The notes: generated from the letters alone by a model not told the origin. 64,000 bases of DNA from Peptoniphilus harei (GCF_900454685.1 NZ_UATM01000032.1:1674001-1738000); one strand, 5' to 3'. Shown: positions 36,630 through 46,721, counted from the first letter of the stretch. Translations and numbers: made by a program.

Positions 36630-37952
36630 TCACCTGTAATTTTTATCTATATATTCTATTAAATAAGCCCTGGTATTTTTCTCTGGATCATCTAAGACCA
36701 TTTCCTCTAGGTCTTTTAATATCTTTCCAATAATTTTCCCTTCGGAGAATCCCAAGGACTTAATGTCATTTCCATTTATTTCTAAAAACTTTTCAGTTTT
36801 CATTTCTTTTTCATCTAATAGTTCTTTTACCCTATTTTTTCTATTTATAATAAAAGATGCATCTCTATCTATTCTTGTGCACATACAATCGGCAATTAAT
36901 AGGTCGTAGAGGTCAAGAACATTATCCCTTCCAACTCTTTTTATCTGCCTTCTTAGGGCCTTATCTGTCATCTCAGCATGGACCTTCATGTGGTCTAAAA
37001 TTAAGATTTTAACTTTTTCTATAGTTTTATTGGGAAGTCTGTATCTTTTTAAAATTTCTTCTACCTTATCTCCACCAAGAACTTCGTGTCCGTAAAAGTG
37101 TCCCCTGCCATCTTCTCCTATTGTCAAGGTGTCCACCTTTGATATGTCATGGAAAAGTGCCGCAAGTCTAAGACTCAAGTCTGGTTTCACATTATCCATT
37201 ACGCAAAGCAAGTGATCAAAGAGAGTCTTGTCGTGGTAGGGAGAAAATTGAACAAAGCCAACTGTTCTCTTTAGGTCTGGAAAAATCACATCGAGAATTC
37301 CCGTCTCTTCCATTAAGAGCAAGTAGTTTGATGGATTTTCTCCTGTAATCATCTTTGAAAACTCATCAAAAATTCTCTCTGGAGCAATGTTTTTTAAGAG
37401 TCCTGCATTCAATGATAGGGCATCAAAAAGTTCTTCTTCGATAAAAAATCCAAACCTTCCAGCAAATCTTATTGCCCTCATCATCCTAAGGGCATCTTCT
37501 CTTATCCTTTCATTAGGATTACCAACTGCCCTAATTATTTTATTCTCTATATCAGCTTGGCCATCAAAGGGATCATAAAGTCTTCCATCCCCATCCATAG
37601 CCATGGCATTAATAGTAAAGTCACGTCTTTTTAAGTCTTCTGTTAAATTATCCGAAAAAATAACTTTTTCTGGCTTCCTGTTATTTACATAGTCGCCGTC
37701 AATCCTAAAAGTTGTAACTTCGTAGAGGGTCTTGTCTAGTAAAATGCCAACTGTTCCAAAGTCTTCACCAACTAAGACAGTCTTACAGTCTTTAAAGACT
37801 CTTTTAATTTCTTCTGGTCTTGCAGAAGTTGTTATATCGTAGTCGTGTGGCTCTATGCCCATTAGTTTGTCTCTCACAGACCCACCAACTATATAAGCTT
37901 CAAAGCCACTTTTTCTTAGTTTATTTAATATAAATAGGACATCCTTTGGCAT
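36630..37952 (-). CDS. cca: CCA tRNA nucleotidyltransferase with HD domain
   Basis: Adds or repairs the CCA end of tRNAs. The 440-residue protein has the nucleotidyltransferase motif GGSVRD (23-28) and DYD (D37/D39), the RRDFTINAMA segment, and an HD-type domain (LAALFHDISKVD about 258). Class II, CCA/poly(A) polymerase superfamily; the HD domain favours a true CCA enzyme. First of the cca-glmM-degV-xpaC-telA run, with glmM 4 bp downstream. Confidence 0.93.
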   Translation of the reverse strand: MPKDVLFILNKLRKSGFEAYIVGGSVRDKLMGIEPHDYDITTSARPEEIKRVFKDCKTVLVGEDFGTVGILLDKTLYEVTTFRIDGDYVNNRKPEKVIFSDNLTEDLKRRDFTINAMAMDGDGRLYDPFDGQADIENKIIRAVGNPNERIREDALRMMRAIRFAGRFGFFIEEELFDALSLNAGLLKNIAPERIFDEFSKMITGENPSNYLLLMEETGILDVIFPDLKRTVGFVQFSPYHDKTLFDHLLCVMDNVKPDLSLRLAALFHDISKVDTLTIGEDGRGHFYGHEVLGGDKVEEILKRYRLPNKTIEKVKILILDHMKVHAEMTDKALRRQIKRVGRDNVLDLYDLLIADCMCTRIDRDASFIINRKNRVKELLDEKEMKTEKFLEINGNDIKSLGFSEGKIIGKILKDLEEMVLDDPEKNTRAYLIEYIDKNYR

Positions 37953-38024
37953 TCTATCACCCTTTTCATTATAACATTCTTGTTCTTAATTTAAAATTAT
38001 ATAATTAAGCCCTTCTCTTGTGAT

Positions 38025-38030
38025 ATAATG
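38025..38030 (+). promoter_or_regulatory. Extended -10 of the lipoprotein operon
   Basis: TGTGATATAATG with TATAAT at 38025-38030 and a TG dinucleotide before it; no clear -35. Confidence 0.55.
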
Positions 38031-38051
38031 AACTAAAATTGGAGGTATAAC

Positions 38052-38540
38052 ATGAAAAAGATTTTTATTATTTCAATGTCATTGCTTCTCAGCATAAGTC
38101 TTTCTGCTTGTGGCAAAAAAGACCAAGCTCCTGCTGAAGCTAATGAAGCAAAAGTTACATCAGAAGTCACTGATAAAGAGACTGATGAAGAGCAAGTTAC
38201 TACTTCAAACTTTGATAAGGAAGCTGTTAACGAACTAATCAAAAACTCTGATTATATTTCAAGAATTAGAATTTCAACATCTACTGCTGAAGGTATGTCT
38301 GTTTCCTTCTTAAAGGATTATAAGGGAGACCTATCTCAAATTAAAGTAGATGTTCCAAAGAATCTAAGCCCTAACAAGGAATATTTAATTTTCTATAGGG
38401 ATGATGAAAAGGGAGAAGTTTCTCCTACTACAAGAGACGGAGCTTTTATTGAGCTACAAGGAGACAAGGACTCAAACTTAATTTATATTGAAAAACAATT
38501 TGATCCAAACTCTTACACTTCATCATTAAAGAGCAAATAA
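38052..38540 (+). CDS. Small lipoprotein, unknown function
   Basis: A 162-residue lipoprotein: signal peptide and lipobox LSACG (Cys about residue 21), then an acidic, Glu/Thr-rich linker and a compact C-terminal domain with no recognised fold. Start ATG follows GGAGGT. It is followed by a copper-amine-oxidase-domain protein 8 bp downstream; the two are probably one operon and act at the cell surface. Confidence 0.8.
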   Translation: MKKIFIISMSLLLSISLSACGKKDQAPAEANEAKVTSEVTDKETDEEQVTTSNFDKEAVNELIKNSDYISRIRISTSTAEGMSVSFLKDYKGDLSQIKVDVPKNLSPNKEYLIFYRDDEKGEVSPTTRDGAFIELQGDKDSNLIYIEKQFDPNSYTSSLKSK

Positions 38541-38554
38541 GGAGGAAGATGAGA

Positions 38555-39505
38555 ATGAAAAAATTTAGATCTATTCTATTTTCTCTTGTACTTATGATTT
38601 TTGTGACTTCAAATGTTTTTGCAGGCAGAAGTCCTCTTATTGAGTACAATGGAAAAATTATAAAGTCAGACGTTAATCCCTACATTCAAAATGAAAGGAC
38701 TATGGTTCCCATAAGATTTATTTCAGAAACTCTTGGCTACAAGGTTACTTGGGATAATGACAAGAGAGAAGTTGGAATTAGTGGCAAGGACACAGAAATT
38801 TCCCTTAAAATTGATTCAACAAAGGCAAAAGTTAATGGAAAAGAATTAAAGCTTGACGCTCCTGCTTCAATTAAAAAGGAACGTACTTTTGTTCCCCTAA
38901 GATTTGTTGCTGAAAATCTAAAGGCAGAAGTTAAGTGGGATAATAAGAACTTTAAGGTTATCATCAATGACAATAAACGACAAGGATCTTCAATTATAGA
39001 TTTGTCATCAGATGAGGATAAGTATGTAAAAGAAATTACATCTTTACAAGGTGATTTGAATAAGTCAATTAAAGATTTAAAATTATCTTTCTTTGACAAT
39101 GCTGCTAAGCTAAGTGACGCTGAACTTGCTAATGCCTATGAAAAAGCAGATGGAGAAATCAGATCTACTGTTGATAAGATAAAAGCCCTTGATGTTCCAG
39201 AAAAATTTAAATCTTCTCACCAATATACTTTAGAAGCAAGTGAGAAGGCCCTAGAAATTCTTCCAGGCCTAAAGAATTCTATTATGGCTAAGGACGAAGA
39301 AGCTGCAAAATCTTTTATAAGAGAATTAACTGACTTCCAAGTTAAGATGCAAGAAGCAACAGATTCTTTTAAGGCAGCTCTTAAGGGAGAGGACTACAAA
39401 GCTCAAAAGGACATTGAAGTTTACAAGGACCAAAAGGAAAAACAAGATTCAACAGATAACTTGTTACAAGACAAAACTTTAAAAAATATTTTTAATAAAC
39501 TTTAA
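38555..39505 (+). CDS. Secreted protein with copper amine oxidase N-like domain
   Basis: About 316 residues with a signal peptide ending NVFAG. The N-terminal half has two stalk repeats of the copper-amine-oxidase N-domain family (MVPIRFISETLGYKVTWDND and FVPLRFVAENLKAEVKWDN); the C-terminal half (about 160-310) is a helical bundle rich in Lys/Glu/Asp. Start ATG 38555 has AGGAGG at 9 bp spacing; an ATG at 38549 is closer. Not an oxidase: the domain is a common surface-anchoring stalk in clostridia. Second gene after the small lipoprotein. Confidence 0.85.
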   Translation: MKKFRSILFSLVLMIFVTSNVFAGRSPLIEYNGKIIKSDVNPYIQNERTMVPIRFISETLGYKVTWDNDKREVGISGKDTEISLKIDSTKAKVNGKELKLDAPASIKKERTFVPLRFVAENLKAEVKWDNKNFKVIINDNKRQGSSIIDLSSDEDKYVKEITSLQGDLNKSIKDLKLSFFDNAAKLSDAELANAYEKADGEIRSTVDKIKALDVPEKFKSSHQYTLEASEKALEILPGLKNSIMAKDEEAAKSFIRELTDFQVKMQEATDSFKAALKGEDYKAQKDIEVYKDQKEKQDSTDNLLQDKTLKNIFNKL

Positions 39506-39556
39506 TTTCTTTTGTTTAAATTTTATTTTTTGATTTAAAATTAAATTTATCCATCA

Positions 39557-39587
39557 AAAAACCCCTCATTGATTTGAGGGGTTTTGT
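39557..39587. terminator. Bidirectional terminator
   Basis: AAAACCCCTCA-loop-TTGAGGGGTTTT with T runs on both strands, between convergent genes. Confidence 0.9.
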
Positions 39588-39601
39588 TTATATCAATTTA
39601 T

Positions 39602-42600
39602 TTAATTTTTAATACTTGCCTTTTTCTTTAAATAGCCTCTGTTGTATTTGTCTTCGCCTTGTTCCATATTTTTCTTGGCTTGTGAAAGCATAAGCTTAAT
39701 TCTGTTAAATTGATTTACTTCAGAAGCTGATGCGTCGTAGTCAATTGGAATTATATTTGCCTTTTCATAAGAAGACCTTATAGCCTTTATTACTCCCTTA
39801 CCTGTGATGTGGTTTGGAAGGCAACCGAAAGGTTGAACACAAATAATATTTTCAACACCTGATTCAATTAACTCAACCATCTCGCCAGTTAAGAGCCAAC
39901 CTTCTCCATATTGGTTTCCAAGGTCAACGTATTTTTCTGCATACTTGATAATCTCTTCAATTTTTTCAGGAACAATGAACCTAGTACCTGCTAGGGCTTC
40001 TCTAACAAATTTTCTATAAGACTCAATGTAAGAAATTCCCATTTCACATACAAAAGCAGTAAATTGTGACTTAGAAAGTTTGTCAGCCTTAGCTCTTGCA
40101 TTCTTAAATGAATACATCATAAAGTCAGTTAGGTCTGGGATTACAACTTCTGCCCCTTCCCTTTCAAGTAATTCTGCAAGGTGGTTATTGGCAGCTGGAT
40201 GATATTTAACTAAAATTTCTCCAACAATTCCAACCTTTGGTTTCTTCTCCTTAGTTATTTCAAGTCTATCAAATTCACTTACCATTTGATTTACATTTTT
40301 CATAAAGTTTCTCTTGTTGTAAATCAAGTTTTCTGAAGTCGTAATATCTATCCATCTGTCGCGAAGGATATTTGTTGAGCCTTCTATTACTTCATAAGGT
40401 CTTGTAGCTTGAGTAAGTCTCATTATTAAGTCTGCGTAAAGCATGCCTTGGATTAATTTTCTTCCAATTCTCACCATTTGTCTCTTGTCAAACTCAAAGC
40501 CTGGGTGTTCTTCTATTCCTTGGAAGGAAAGTCCAATAACTGGAACGTGACCATAGCCCGCATCCTTTAAGGCCTTCCTAATAAATCCAACGTAGTTTGA
40601 TGCCCTACAAGCTCCACCAGTTTGACTCATTAAAAGGGCCAACTTGTCTGTGTCGTAGTCGCCAGATTTAACAGCGTCAATAAATTGTCCTACAACAAAG
40701 ATCGATGGATAACAAGCGTCGTTATTTACATATTTTAAACCTTCATTGACAACCTTGTGGCCTGTATCGTGAAGGACTTCAATGTTAATTCCCTCTTGCC
40801 TTAGGATTGGTTCAAAGATGCTAAAGTGAAGTGGCGCCATTTGCGGCATCAAAATTGTATAATCTTTTTTCATTTCTTTTGTAAAGATTACTGGATCATC
40901 ATCAATTAGGCCTTCAAGTTCTGCATCGATTTTTTCGAACTCTCTCTTCTCAGCTGCTTCTATTAGAGACCTAATCCTAATTTTTACTGCACCAAGATTA
41001 GAAACTTCATCAATCTTTAGGGCTGTATAAATTTTGTTGTAAGACTCCAAGATATGTTGGACTTGGTCAGTAGTCACTGCATCAATTCCACATCCAAAGG
41101 AGTTAAGTTGAACTAGTTCTAAGTTCTCATGCTCTCCAACAAATTTAGCTGCCCTATAAAGTCTTGAGTGGTAATTCCATTGGTCCAGTACTCTTAGTCT
41201 TGAATCAATTTCTACATTATTAGCAATTCCATCTTCAGAGATAACAGCAAGACCAAGACTTGTTATAAGTTCAGGTATACCGTGATTTATTTCTGGGTCA
41301 ATGTGATAAGGCCTGCCTGATAGGACAATGGCTCTTTGATTTTTCTTATTAACTTCTTCGAGAATCCTGTTTCCTTCATTTAAGACATCAAGCCTATACC
41401 TATCTTGTTCTTCGTAGCCTGCACGAACTGCTTTTTTAACTTCATTTTTTGGAATAAAATCAAAGACTTCAGCCAATCTCTTTTCTAGTTTCTTCCTGTT
41501 GTCAAAGGAAATAAAAGGATTCATAAATTTAACTTTTCCATCAATTATGTCATCCACATTATTTTTTATAACTTCAGAATAACCTGCAACTACAGGACAG
41601 TTTAATGTATTGTCAGCATTTTTAAATTGTTTTTCTTCATAGAAGACTGCTGGATAGAAAATAAAATCTATGCCCTTTTCGATTAAGTCTTCAATGTGAC
41701 CGTGAGAAATTTTTGCAGGATAACAAGCAGTTTCACTTGTTATAGTTTCAATTCCCTTTTCATAAATTTCCCTTGATGACTTTGATGATAAGACAACTGA
41801 ATAGCCTAGTTCTGTAAAGAAGCTGTGCCAGAAAGGATAGTTTTCATAAATATTTAAAACTCTTGGGATACCAACAATGCCCCTTGGTGCTTCTTTTTCT
41901 GGAAGAGCTTTGTAGTCAAAGACTCTTTCATACTTATAAGCATACATATTTGGAAGCTGGTCTTCCTTGTTTCTAACGTGACCTGCACCTTTTTCGCACC
42001 TATTTCCTGTGATGTATCTCTTTCCATTAGGAAATACATTTACAGAAAGGGCACATTGGTTAGTACACTGTCTACAATTTGTTGAGATAGATTTATATTC
42101 AAAAGTTTCTAAGGCTTCCTTAGAAATTATATTTGACTTACCAGTTGATTTTTCCTTTGAGATTAAGGCCATACCAAGAGCACCCATAAGTCCAGCAATC
42201 TCTGGTCTTGTAACTTCAACTCCAGTTAAGTTTTCAAAAGCTCTTAAGACTGCATCTGATAAGAAGGTTCCACCTTGAACAACAATGTGTTGACCTAGGT
42301 CCTTAGGGTCTCTCACCTTGATTACCTTTTGGATGGCATTTCTTATTACAGAATAAGCAAGGCCTGCAGAAATATCTGGAACAGATGCTCCTTCCTTTTG
42401 TGCTTGTTTTACATTTGAGTTCATGAAAACTGTGCAACGTGATCCAAGGTCTACTGGTTCTCTTGACTTTGTCGCTTCGTTGGCAAATTCTTCTGCTGTC
42501 ATATTTACTGAGTGAGCAAAAGTTTCTAAGAAGGAACCACAACCTGCTGAGCAAGCTTCATTTAGTAGGATGGACTCAATTACTCCATCCCTTATCTTCA

Positions 42601-43879
42601 TAGACTTCATATCTTGTCCGCCAATGTCTAGAATAAAGTCAACATCAGGATCAAAATATTTTGCTGCAGTGAAGTGGGCAATAGTTTCTACTTCCCCAAA
42701 ATCTAAGTTTAAAGCAGCCTTCAAAAATTCTTCCCCATAACCTGTGGTACCACAACCAGCAAAGTAGGCCTTATCATTTTTTTCCTTGTAAATTTCCTTT
42801 AAATTTTCTATGGCAATGTCAAGAGGATTTCCCTTATTAGACCCATAAAAAGAATAGAGGATTTCATTTTTATCAGAAATTGCCACCACTTTTGATGTTG
42901 TGGAACCAGAATCTATTCCAAGATAGATTGGCCCTTCATAGGATTTTAAATCAATACTTTTAAGTGATTTTGTCTTATGCCTTTCTCTAAATTCTTTAAC
43001 TTCTTCATCACTTGTGAAGAGGGCTGGCATGACGTCACTTTCTTTTATGACAGTATCTCCACTTGTGTTTACCTTATTATAAAGTTCTACAAAGGACATA
43101 GCTTTAGAGTCAAAACTTGCAAGAGCAGCTCCTAGGGCAACAAAAATTTGTGAGTTTTCTGGTGCAATGATTTCATCTTCACTTAGGTCCAAAGTTTCTA
43201 CAAATCTTTCCTTTAACATTGGAAGGAAGTGAAGGGGACCACCTAAGAAGGCAACATTGCCCCTAATTGGTCTACCACATGCTAGGTTTGATATTGTTTG
43301 GTTTACAACAGATTGAAAAACTGAAATAGCAATGTCAGCCTTGCTTGCCCCTTGGTTGATTAGGGCTTGAACATCAGTCTTTGCAAAAACACCACATCTT
43401 GAGGCAATTGGATATAACTTTTTATAATCCTTTGCCATTTCATTTAGACCTGAAGCATCAGTTTGAAGAAGGGAGGCCATTTGGTCAATAAAGGCACCTG
43501 TACCTCCAGCACAAATGGAATTCATCCTTTGTTCTACAGATCCTCTTAAATAAGTAATTTTTGAATCTTCTCCACCAAGTTCAATAGCAACATCAGTCTT
43601 TGGAATAAAACAAGAGATAGCTTCCCTGCCTGCAACAACTTCTTGGACAAAATCAATCCCCAAGAATTCATGAACAGAAAGCCCCCCTGATCCAGTTACA
43701 TTTACAGTTACTGTGTCGTATTTAAATTGTGGATAAACTTCATTTATTACATCTTTGATAGTTTTCCTTACATCAGAAAAATGTCTTCTATAAGTTTTAT
43801 ATAAAATATTTAATTTTTCATCTAGTATTACTAGTTTTACAGTAGTTGAACCAACGTCTAATCCCATATGAATTAGCAT
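39602..43879 (-). CDS. Giant acyl-CoA dehydratase activase-related protein
   Basis: About 1,425 residues in three parts. Two BadF/BcrA-type activase modules come first: module 1 about 5-260 with DVGSTTVKLVI, SICAGGTGAF and RCGVFAKTDV; module 2 about 320-580 with GIDSGSTTSKVV, EACSAGCGSF and RCTVFMNSNVKQ. Each keeps the cysteines that bind a bridging [4Fe-4S] cluster. DUF2229 and 2-hydroxyacyl-CoA-dehydratase-like segments fill the rest (about 630-1420), with NACYP-like motifs. The family is widespread in anaerobes; the physiological reaction is not known. The ATG at 43879 has AAGGAG nine bases upstream; a GTG at 43885 is an alternative. Confidence 0.92.
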   Translation of the reverse strand: MLIHMGLDVGSTTVKLVILDEKLNILYKTYRRHFSDVRKTIKDVINEVYPQFKYDTVTVNVTGSGGLSVHEFLGIDFVQEVVAGREAISCFIPKTDVAIELGGEDSKITYLRGSVEQRMNSICAGGTGAFIDQMASLLQTDASGLNEMAKDYKKLYPIASRCGVFAKTDVQALINQGASKADIAISVFQSVVNQTISNLACGRPIRGNVAFLGGPLHFLPMLKERFVETLDLSEDEIIAPENSQIFVALGAALASFDSKAMSFVELYNKVNTSGDTVIKESDVMPALFTSDEEVKEFRERHKTKSLKSIDLKSYEGPIYLGIDSGSTTSKVVAISDKNEILYSFYGSNKGNPLDIAIENLKEIYKEKNDKAYFAGCGTTGYGEEFLKAALNLDFGEVETIAHFTAAKYFDPDVDFILDIGGQDMKSMKIRDGVIESILLNEACSAGCGSFLETFAHSVNMTAEEFANEATKSREPVDLGSRCTVFMNSNVKQAQKEGASVPDISAGLAYSVIRNAIQKVIKVRDPKDLGQHIVVQGGTFLSDAVLRAFENLTGVEVTRPEIAGLMGALGMALISKEKSTGKSNIISKEALETFEYKSISTNCRQCTNQCALSVNVFPNGKRYITGNRCEKGAGHVRNKEDQLPNMYAYKYERVFDYKALPEKEAPRGIVGIPRVLNIYENYPFWHSFFTELGYSVVLSSKSSREIYEKGIETITSETACYPAKISHGHIEDLIEKGIDFIFYPAVFYEEKQFKNADNTLNCPVVAGYSEVIKNNVDDIIDGKVKFMNPFISFDNRKKLEKRLAEVFDFIPKNEVKKAVRAGYEEQDRYRLDVLNEGNRILEEVNKKNQRAIVLSGRPYHIDPEINHGIPELITSLGLAVISEDGIANNVEIDSRLRVLDQWNYHSRLYRAAKFVGEHENLELVQLNSFGCGIDAVTTDQVQHILESYNKIYTALKIDEVSNLGAVKIRIRSLIEAAEKREFEKIDAELEGLIDDDPVIFTKEMKKDYTILMPQMAPLHFSIFEPILRQEGINIEVLHDTGHKVVNEGLKYVNNDACYPSIFVVGQFIDAVKSGDYDTDKLALLMSQTGGACRASNYVGFIRKALKDAGYGHVPVIGLSFQGIEEHPGFEFDKRQMVRIGRKLIQGMLYADLIMRLTQATRPYEVIEGSTNILRDRWIDITTSENLIYNKRNFMKNVNQMVSEFDRLEITKEKKPKVGIVGEILVKYHPAANNHLAELLEREGAEVVIPDLTDFMMYSFKNARAKADKLSKSQFTAFVCEMGISYIESYRKFVREALAGTRFIVPEKIEEIIKYAEKYVDLGNQYGEGWLLTGEMVELIESGVENIICVQPFGCLPNHITGKGVIKAIRSSYEKANIIPIDYDASASEVNQFNRIKLMLSQAKKNMEQGEDKYNRGYLKKKASIKN

Positions 43880-44136
43880 AGTCACTTTCTCCTTTCAAAA
43901 TAAAAGTCACTAAACTCTATGTATAAGTATTTTTAATTTAATATCTAAAAAATGTTTGATATCTAAGAAACATTTTGAGATAAATAATTATTGCACTTTC
44001 TTCTTGCAATTACAAGAAAAAATTATTCATAGTTTGATATTTATTATTTAAATATTTGACATTTCTTAGTAATTGCTCCTTCTATTATAAACTACTTTAG
44101 TGATTTTTATAACAGTAAAAGGTGATTTTCGCAAAA

Positions 44137-44163
44137 TAAAAAACTGCCCACCTAAGGACAGTC
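44137..44163 (-). terminator. Second (downstream) ferredoxin terminator
   Basis: Minus-strand ACTGTCC-TTAGGT-GGGCAGT followed by TTTTTT. Confidence 0.75.
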
Positions 44164-44187
44164 TTTAAATTAATAATAAAATAAAAA

Positions 44188-44210
44188 AAGATAGGCCGAA
44201 ACCTATCTTC
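44188..44210 (-). terminator. First ferredoxin terminator
   Basis: Minus-strand AAGATAGG-TTTC-GGCCTATCTT followed by TTTTTT, 13 bp after the stop. Confidence 0.85.
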
Positions 44211-44222
44211 TTTTTAAGTAAA

Positions 44223-44393
44223 TTAGTCTTCTGGATTTGGAGCTCCAACTGGGCAAACTGCTGCACAGCTACCGCAATCGATACATTGAGCTTCGTCAAT
44301 TGTATAGATGTCTCCTTCGTTAATACATCCAACTGGACATTCTGGTTGACATGCACCACAAGCGATGCAAGAATCGTTAATTACATATGCCAT
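44223..44393 (-). CDS. 2[4Fe-4S] ferredoxin (clostridial type)
   Basis: A 56-residue electron carrier read from ATG 44393: it has two CxxCxxCxxxCP cluster motifs, CIACGACQPECP starting at residue 9 and CIDCGSCAAVCP starting at residue 37. Length and motif spacing are those of clostridial 2[4Fe-4S] ferredoxin. GGAGGT precedes the ATG. It is on the same strand upstream of the giant activase gene, separated by two terminators, and so not necessarily co-transcribed. It could supply electrons to the activase, but that is only inference. Confidence 0.95.
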   Translation of the reverse strand: MAYVINDSCIACGACQPECPVGCINEGDIYTIDEAQCIDCGSCAAVCPVGAPNPED

Positions 44394-44663
44394 TTTTCAT
44401 TACCTCCATAAAATTATACCAAAATTTATGAATTTTTATATTCATAATCTTCTGTCATTATATTAACATAAGCTTTTTAATATTTCAATCATTATTATTG
44501 TTTTTTTATGATAAAATTTTAGTATTTTTAGTGAATTTTATTAATCTCAAGGATTTGCAAGCTTTTCAGACTAATTTAAATTTTTTTATTTTTTGAAAAA
44601 TGTTTTTCAAATGAGTATTGTATTCATTAAAGCTAATAAATCATAGCATTTTACTATGATTTA
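44394..44663. other. Intergenic stretch upstream of the ferredoxin
   Basis: 270 bp, very A+T-rich. It presumably contains the ferredoxin promoter; the terminator of the P-type ATPase is at 44638-44662. I see no gene here. Confidence 0.5.
44638..44662 (-). terminator. Terminator of the metal ATPase
   Basis: AAATCATAG-loop-CTATGATTT with TT tail, adjacent to the ATPase stop at 44664. Confidence 0.7.
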
Positions 44664-46721
44664 TTATTCTTTAAAAACCCTAAGTGAATTGACAATACAA
44701 AGTAGGGCAACACCTACATCAGCAAAAACTGCTAGAGGCATTGATACATATCCTACTGCTCCAAGTCCTAATACTACAACTTTTAAGAACAAGGCAATAA
44801 AAATATTTTGGTAGGCAATTTTCTTTACCCTCTTGGCTATATCAATTCCTCTTACAATAGAAGAAATATCATTTTTTAGAAGGACAATGTCAGAAGTTTC
44901 TATGGCAATATCTGATCCAGAACCCATACTTATACCTAAATATGCTGATGCAAGTGAAGGTGCATCATTAGTTCCGTCACCAACAAAGGCAATTCTTTTG
45001 TCTTTTTCAATTTTTTTAATTTCACTTACCTTGTCTTCTGGTAAAAGAGAACCCTTATAGTAGTCAATGCCAACTTCTTTTGCGATTTCTTCTACTACCC
45101 TGTCTTTGTCGCCAGAAAACATGTAAGTCTTAACGCCTCTTTTGTGAAGCTCATCTACACTTTCCTTAACTCCATCCTTTATTTGGTCTTTTAATTTTAT
45201 AATACCAAGGACTTTTTCTTTGTCTGCCACAAAGACATCAACATAATTTGACTCTTTATCGCCATCAAGTTTTATATTGAAATCTTCCATTAATTTTTTG
45301 TTACCAACAAGATAAGATTTTCCTTCAAGATCAAATTCTATACCCTTGCCGCCAAGGTTATTTAAGTGGTCAGGCGTCTTATTAGTTTCAAAAGCCTTTA
45401 CAATGGCCTTGGCTATAGGATGAGTTGAATAGGCTTCTCCAACAGAAGCAATTTCTAAAATTTCATCTCTTGATCCAGAGACTTCTTCCACTTCTGCAAT
45501 AGTAAATTCTCCCTTAGTAACTGTCCCAGTTTTATCAAAGGCAATTCCATCAATATCTGTTAGGGCTTCAATAGAGTTACCACCCTTCACGAAGATTGAC
45601 CTTCTTGAAAGAGATCCAATTCCTGCAAATATTGTAAGTGGAACAGAAATTGCAAGAGCACATGGACAGGAAATAACCAAAAATATGGCCGCTCTGTAAA
45701 GTGCTTCCTTAGCAGTATGGTCTGTTGCAAAATTTAAGAATAAGAATAAAATTACTGCAAGGCCAATAACTATTGGAGTGTAAATTTTTGCAAATCGAGT
45801 GATAAATTTCTCCACTTTAGCCTTATTGACGCTGGCATTTTTTACCATATCAATAATTTTTGCAATAGTTCCTTCCTTATAAGTCTTTGTTACCTCAACT
45901 TCAAGGGAAGAATCTAAGTTAACGAAACCCGATATAATTTCATCTCCTGCTTCGAGAGATACTGGGGCAAACTCTCCTGATATATTTGAAGTATCAAGAT
46001 TGGAAGACCCCTTTATAATTTTTCCATCTAGGGGAACTTTTTCTCCTGGTCTGATTAAAATAACTTGACCAATAGAAACTTCACTTGGATCAACTTTTAC
46101 AATCTCTCCATTGAGTCTTAGGTTGGCAAAGTCCGGTTTTAACTTTAGGGCTTCTCTAATGGATTTCTTTGAAGAATCCACTGCCCTATCTTGGATAATT
46201 TCTCCTACGCTATAAAAGAGCATTACTGCCACAGCTTCAGCATACTCGCCAGAAATAATTGCAGCAAGAGAAGCCACTGTCATCAGGAATTTTTCATCCA
46301 TAAAATTACCTGAAGAAATTTTTGAAATAGAAGCCTTGATAACATCGTATCCAATTATGATGTAAAGAATTAAATAAGAAATCAGCTTAAATTTTTCATT
46401 TAAATTTACAAAATGTAGGGCTACAAGACCTATAAAAACAAGGATAGCCTTGTAGATTGAAAAGTTTTCTTCCTCTTCCTCCTCTTCAATCTCCTCACCT
46501 ATATCTTCTGTTACAATAACACCATCTTCAATGGAATCCACAATATCCTGAATTTTTCTCTTTAGTTCTATTGAATCTTCTTCTGATTCAAATACGAGTT
46601 CGTCGTTTAGAAAGTCGTAGTGCAAGTTTTTGAGTTCATCTTTTGACTTAAGTTCTTCCTCTATCTTGCCTGCACAATTGGCACAGGTGAGGCCTCTTAA
46701 GTGGAAAATATATTTATCCAT
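44664..46721 (-). CDS. Heavy-metal P1B-type ATPase (Zn/Cd/Pb group likely)
   Basis: Metal export pump in the cytoplasmic membrane. The 685-residue protein has an N-terminal HMA-like domain with CxxC (C13/C16, LTCANCAGK), an acidic stretch (76-85), membrane helices, the metal-translocating CPC (C352-P353-C354 in SCPCALAIS), phosphorylated Asp D396 in DKTGT, and GDGTNDAPSL. The C-terminal ADVGVALLCIVNSLR motif matches the P1B-2 Zn/Cd/Pb group (ZntA/CadA) rather than copper pumps. Start ATG follows GGAGG. No metal-regulator gene is adjacent. Confidence 0.9.
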   Translation of the reverse strand: MDKYIFHLRGLTCANCAGKIEEELKSKDELKNLHYDFLNDELVFESEEDSIELKRKIQDIVDSIEDGVIVTEDIGEEIEEEEEEENFSIYKAILVFIGLVALHFVNLNEKFKLISYLILYIIIGYDVIKASISKISSGNFMDEKFLMTVASLAAIISGEYAEAVAVMLFYSVGEIIQDRAVDSSKKSIREALKLKPDFANLRLNGEIVKVDPSEVSIGQVILIRPGEKVPLDGKIIKGSSNLDTSNISGEFAPVSLEAGDEIISGFVNLDSSLEVEVTKTYKEGTIAKIIDMVKNASVNKAKVEKFITRFAKIYTPIVIGLAVILFLFLNFATDHTAKEALYRAAIFLVISCPCALAISVPLTIFAGIGSLSRRSIFVKGGNSIEALTDIDGIAFDKTGTVTKGEFTIAEVEEVSGSRDEILEIASVGEAYSTHPIAKAIVKAFETNKTPDHLNNLGGKGIEFDLEGKSYLVGNKKLMEDFNIKLDGDKESNYVDVFVADKEKVLGIIKLKDQIKDGVKESVDELHKRGVKTYMFSGDKDRVVEEIAKEVGIDYYKGSLLPEDKVSEIKKIEKDKRIAFVGDGTNDAPSLASAYLGISMGSGSDIAIETSDIVLLKNDISSIVRGIDIAKRVKKIAYQNIFIALFLKVVVLGLGAVGYVSMPLAVFADVGVALLCIVNSLRVFKE

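Larger units (their letters stand above)
43886..44222. other. Intergenic stretch between activase and ferredoxin genes
   Basis: About 337 bp. It contains the imperfect hairpin AAAATGTTT...AAACATTTT (43949-43976), AT-rich sequence that should include the activase promoter, and two tandem terminators for the ferredoxin gene at 44137-44163 and 44188-44210. No coding frame seen. Confidence 0.6.

Noticed and set aside
44165..44359. Alternative minus-strand frame over the ferredoxin
   Set aside because: Out of phase with the ferredoxin frame that carries eight cluster cysteines; the shorter 56-residue frame is the real gene.
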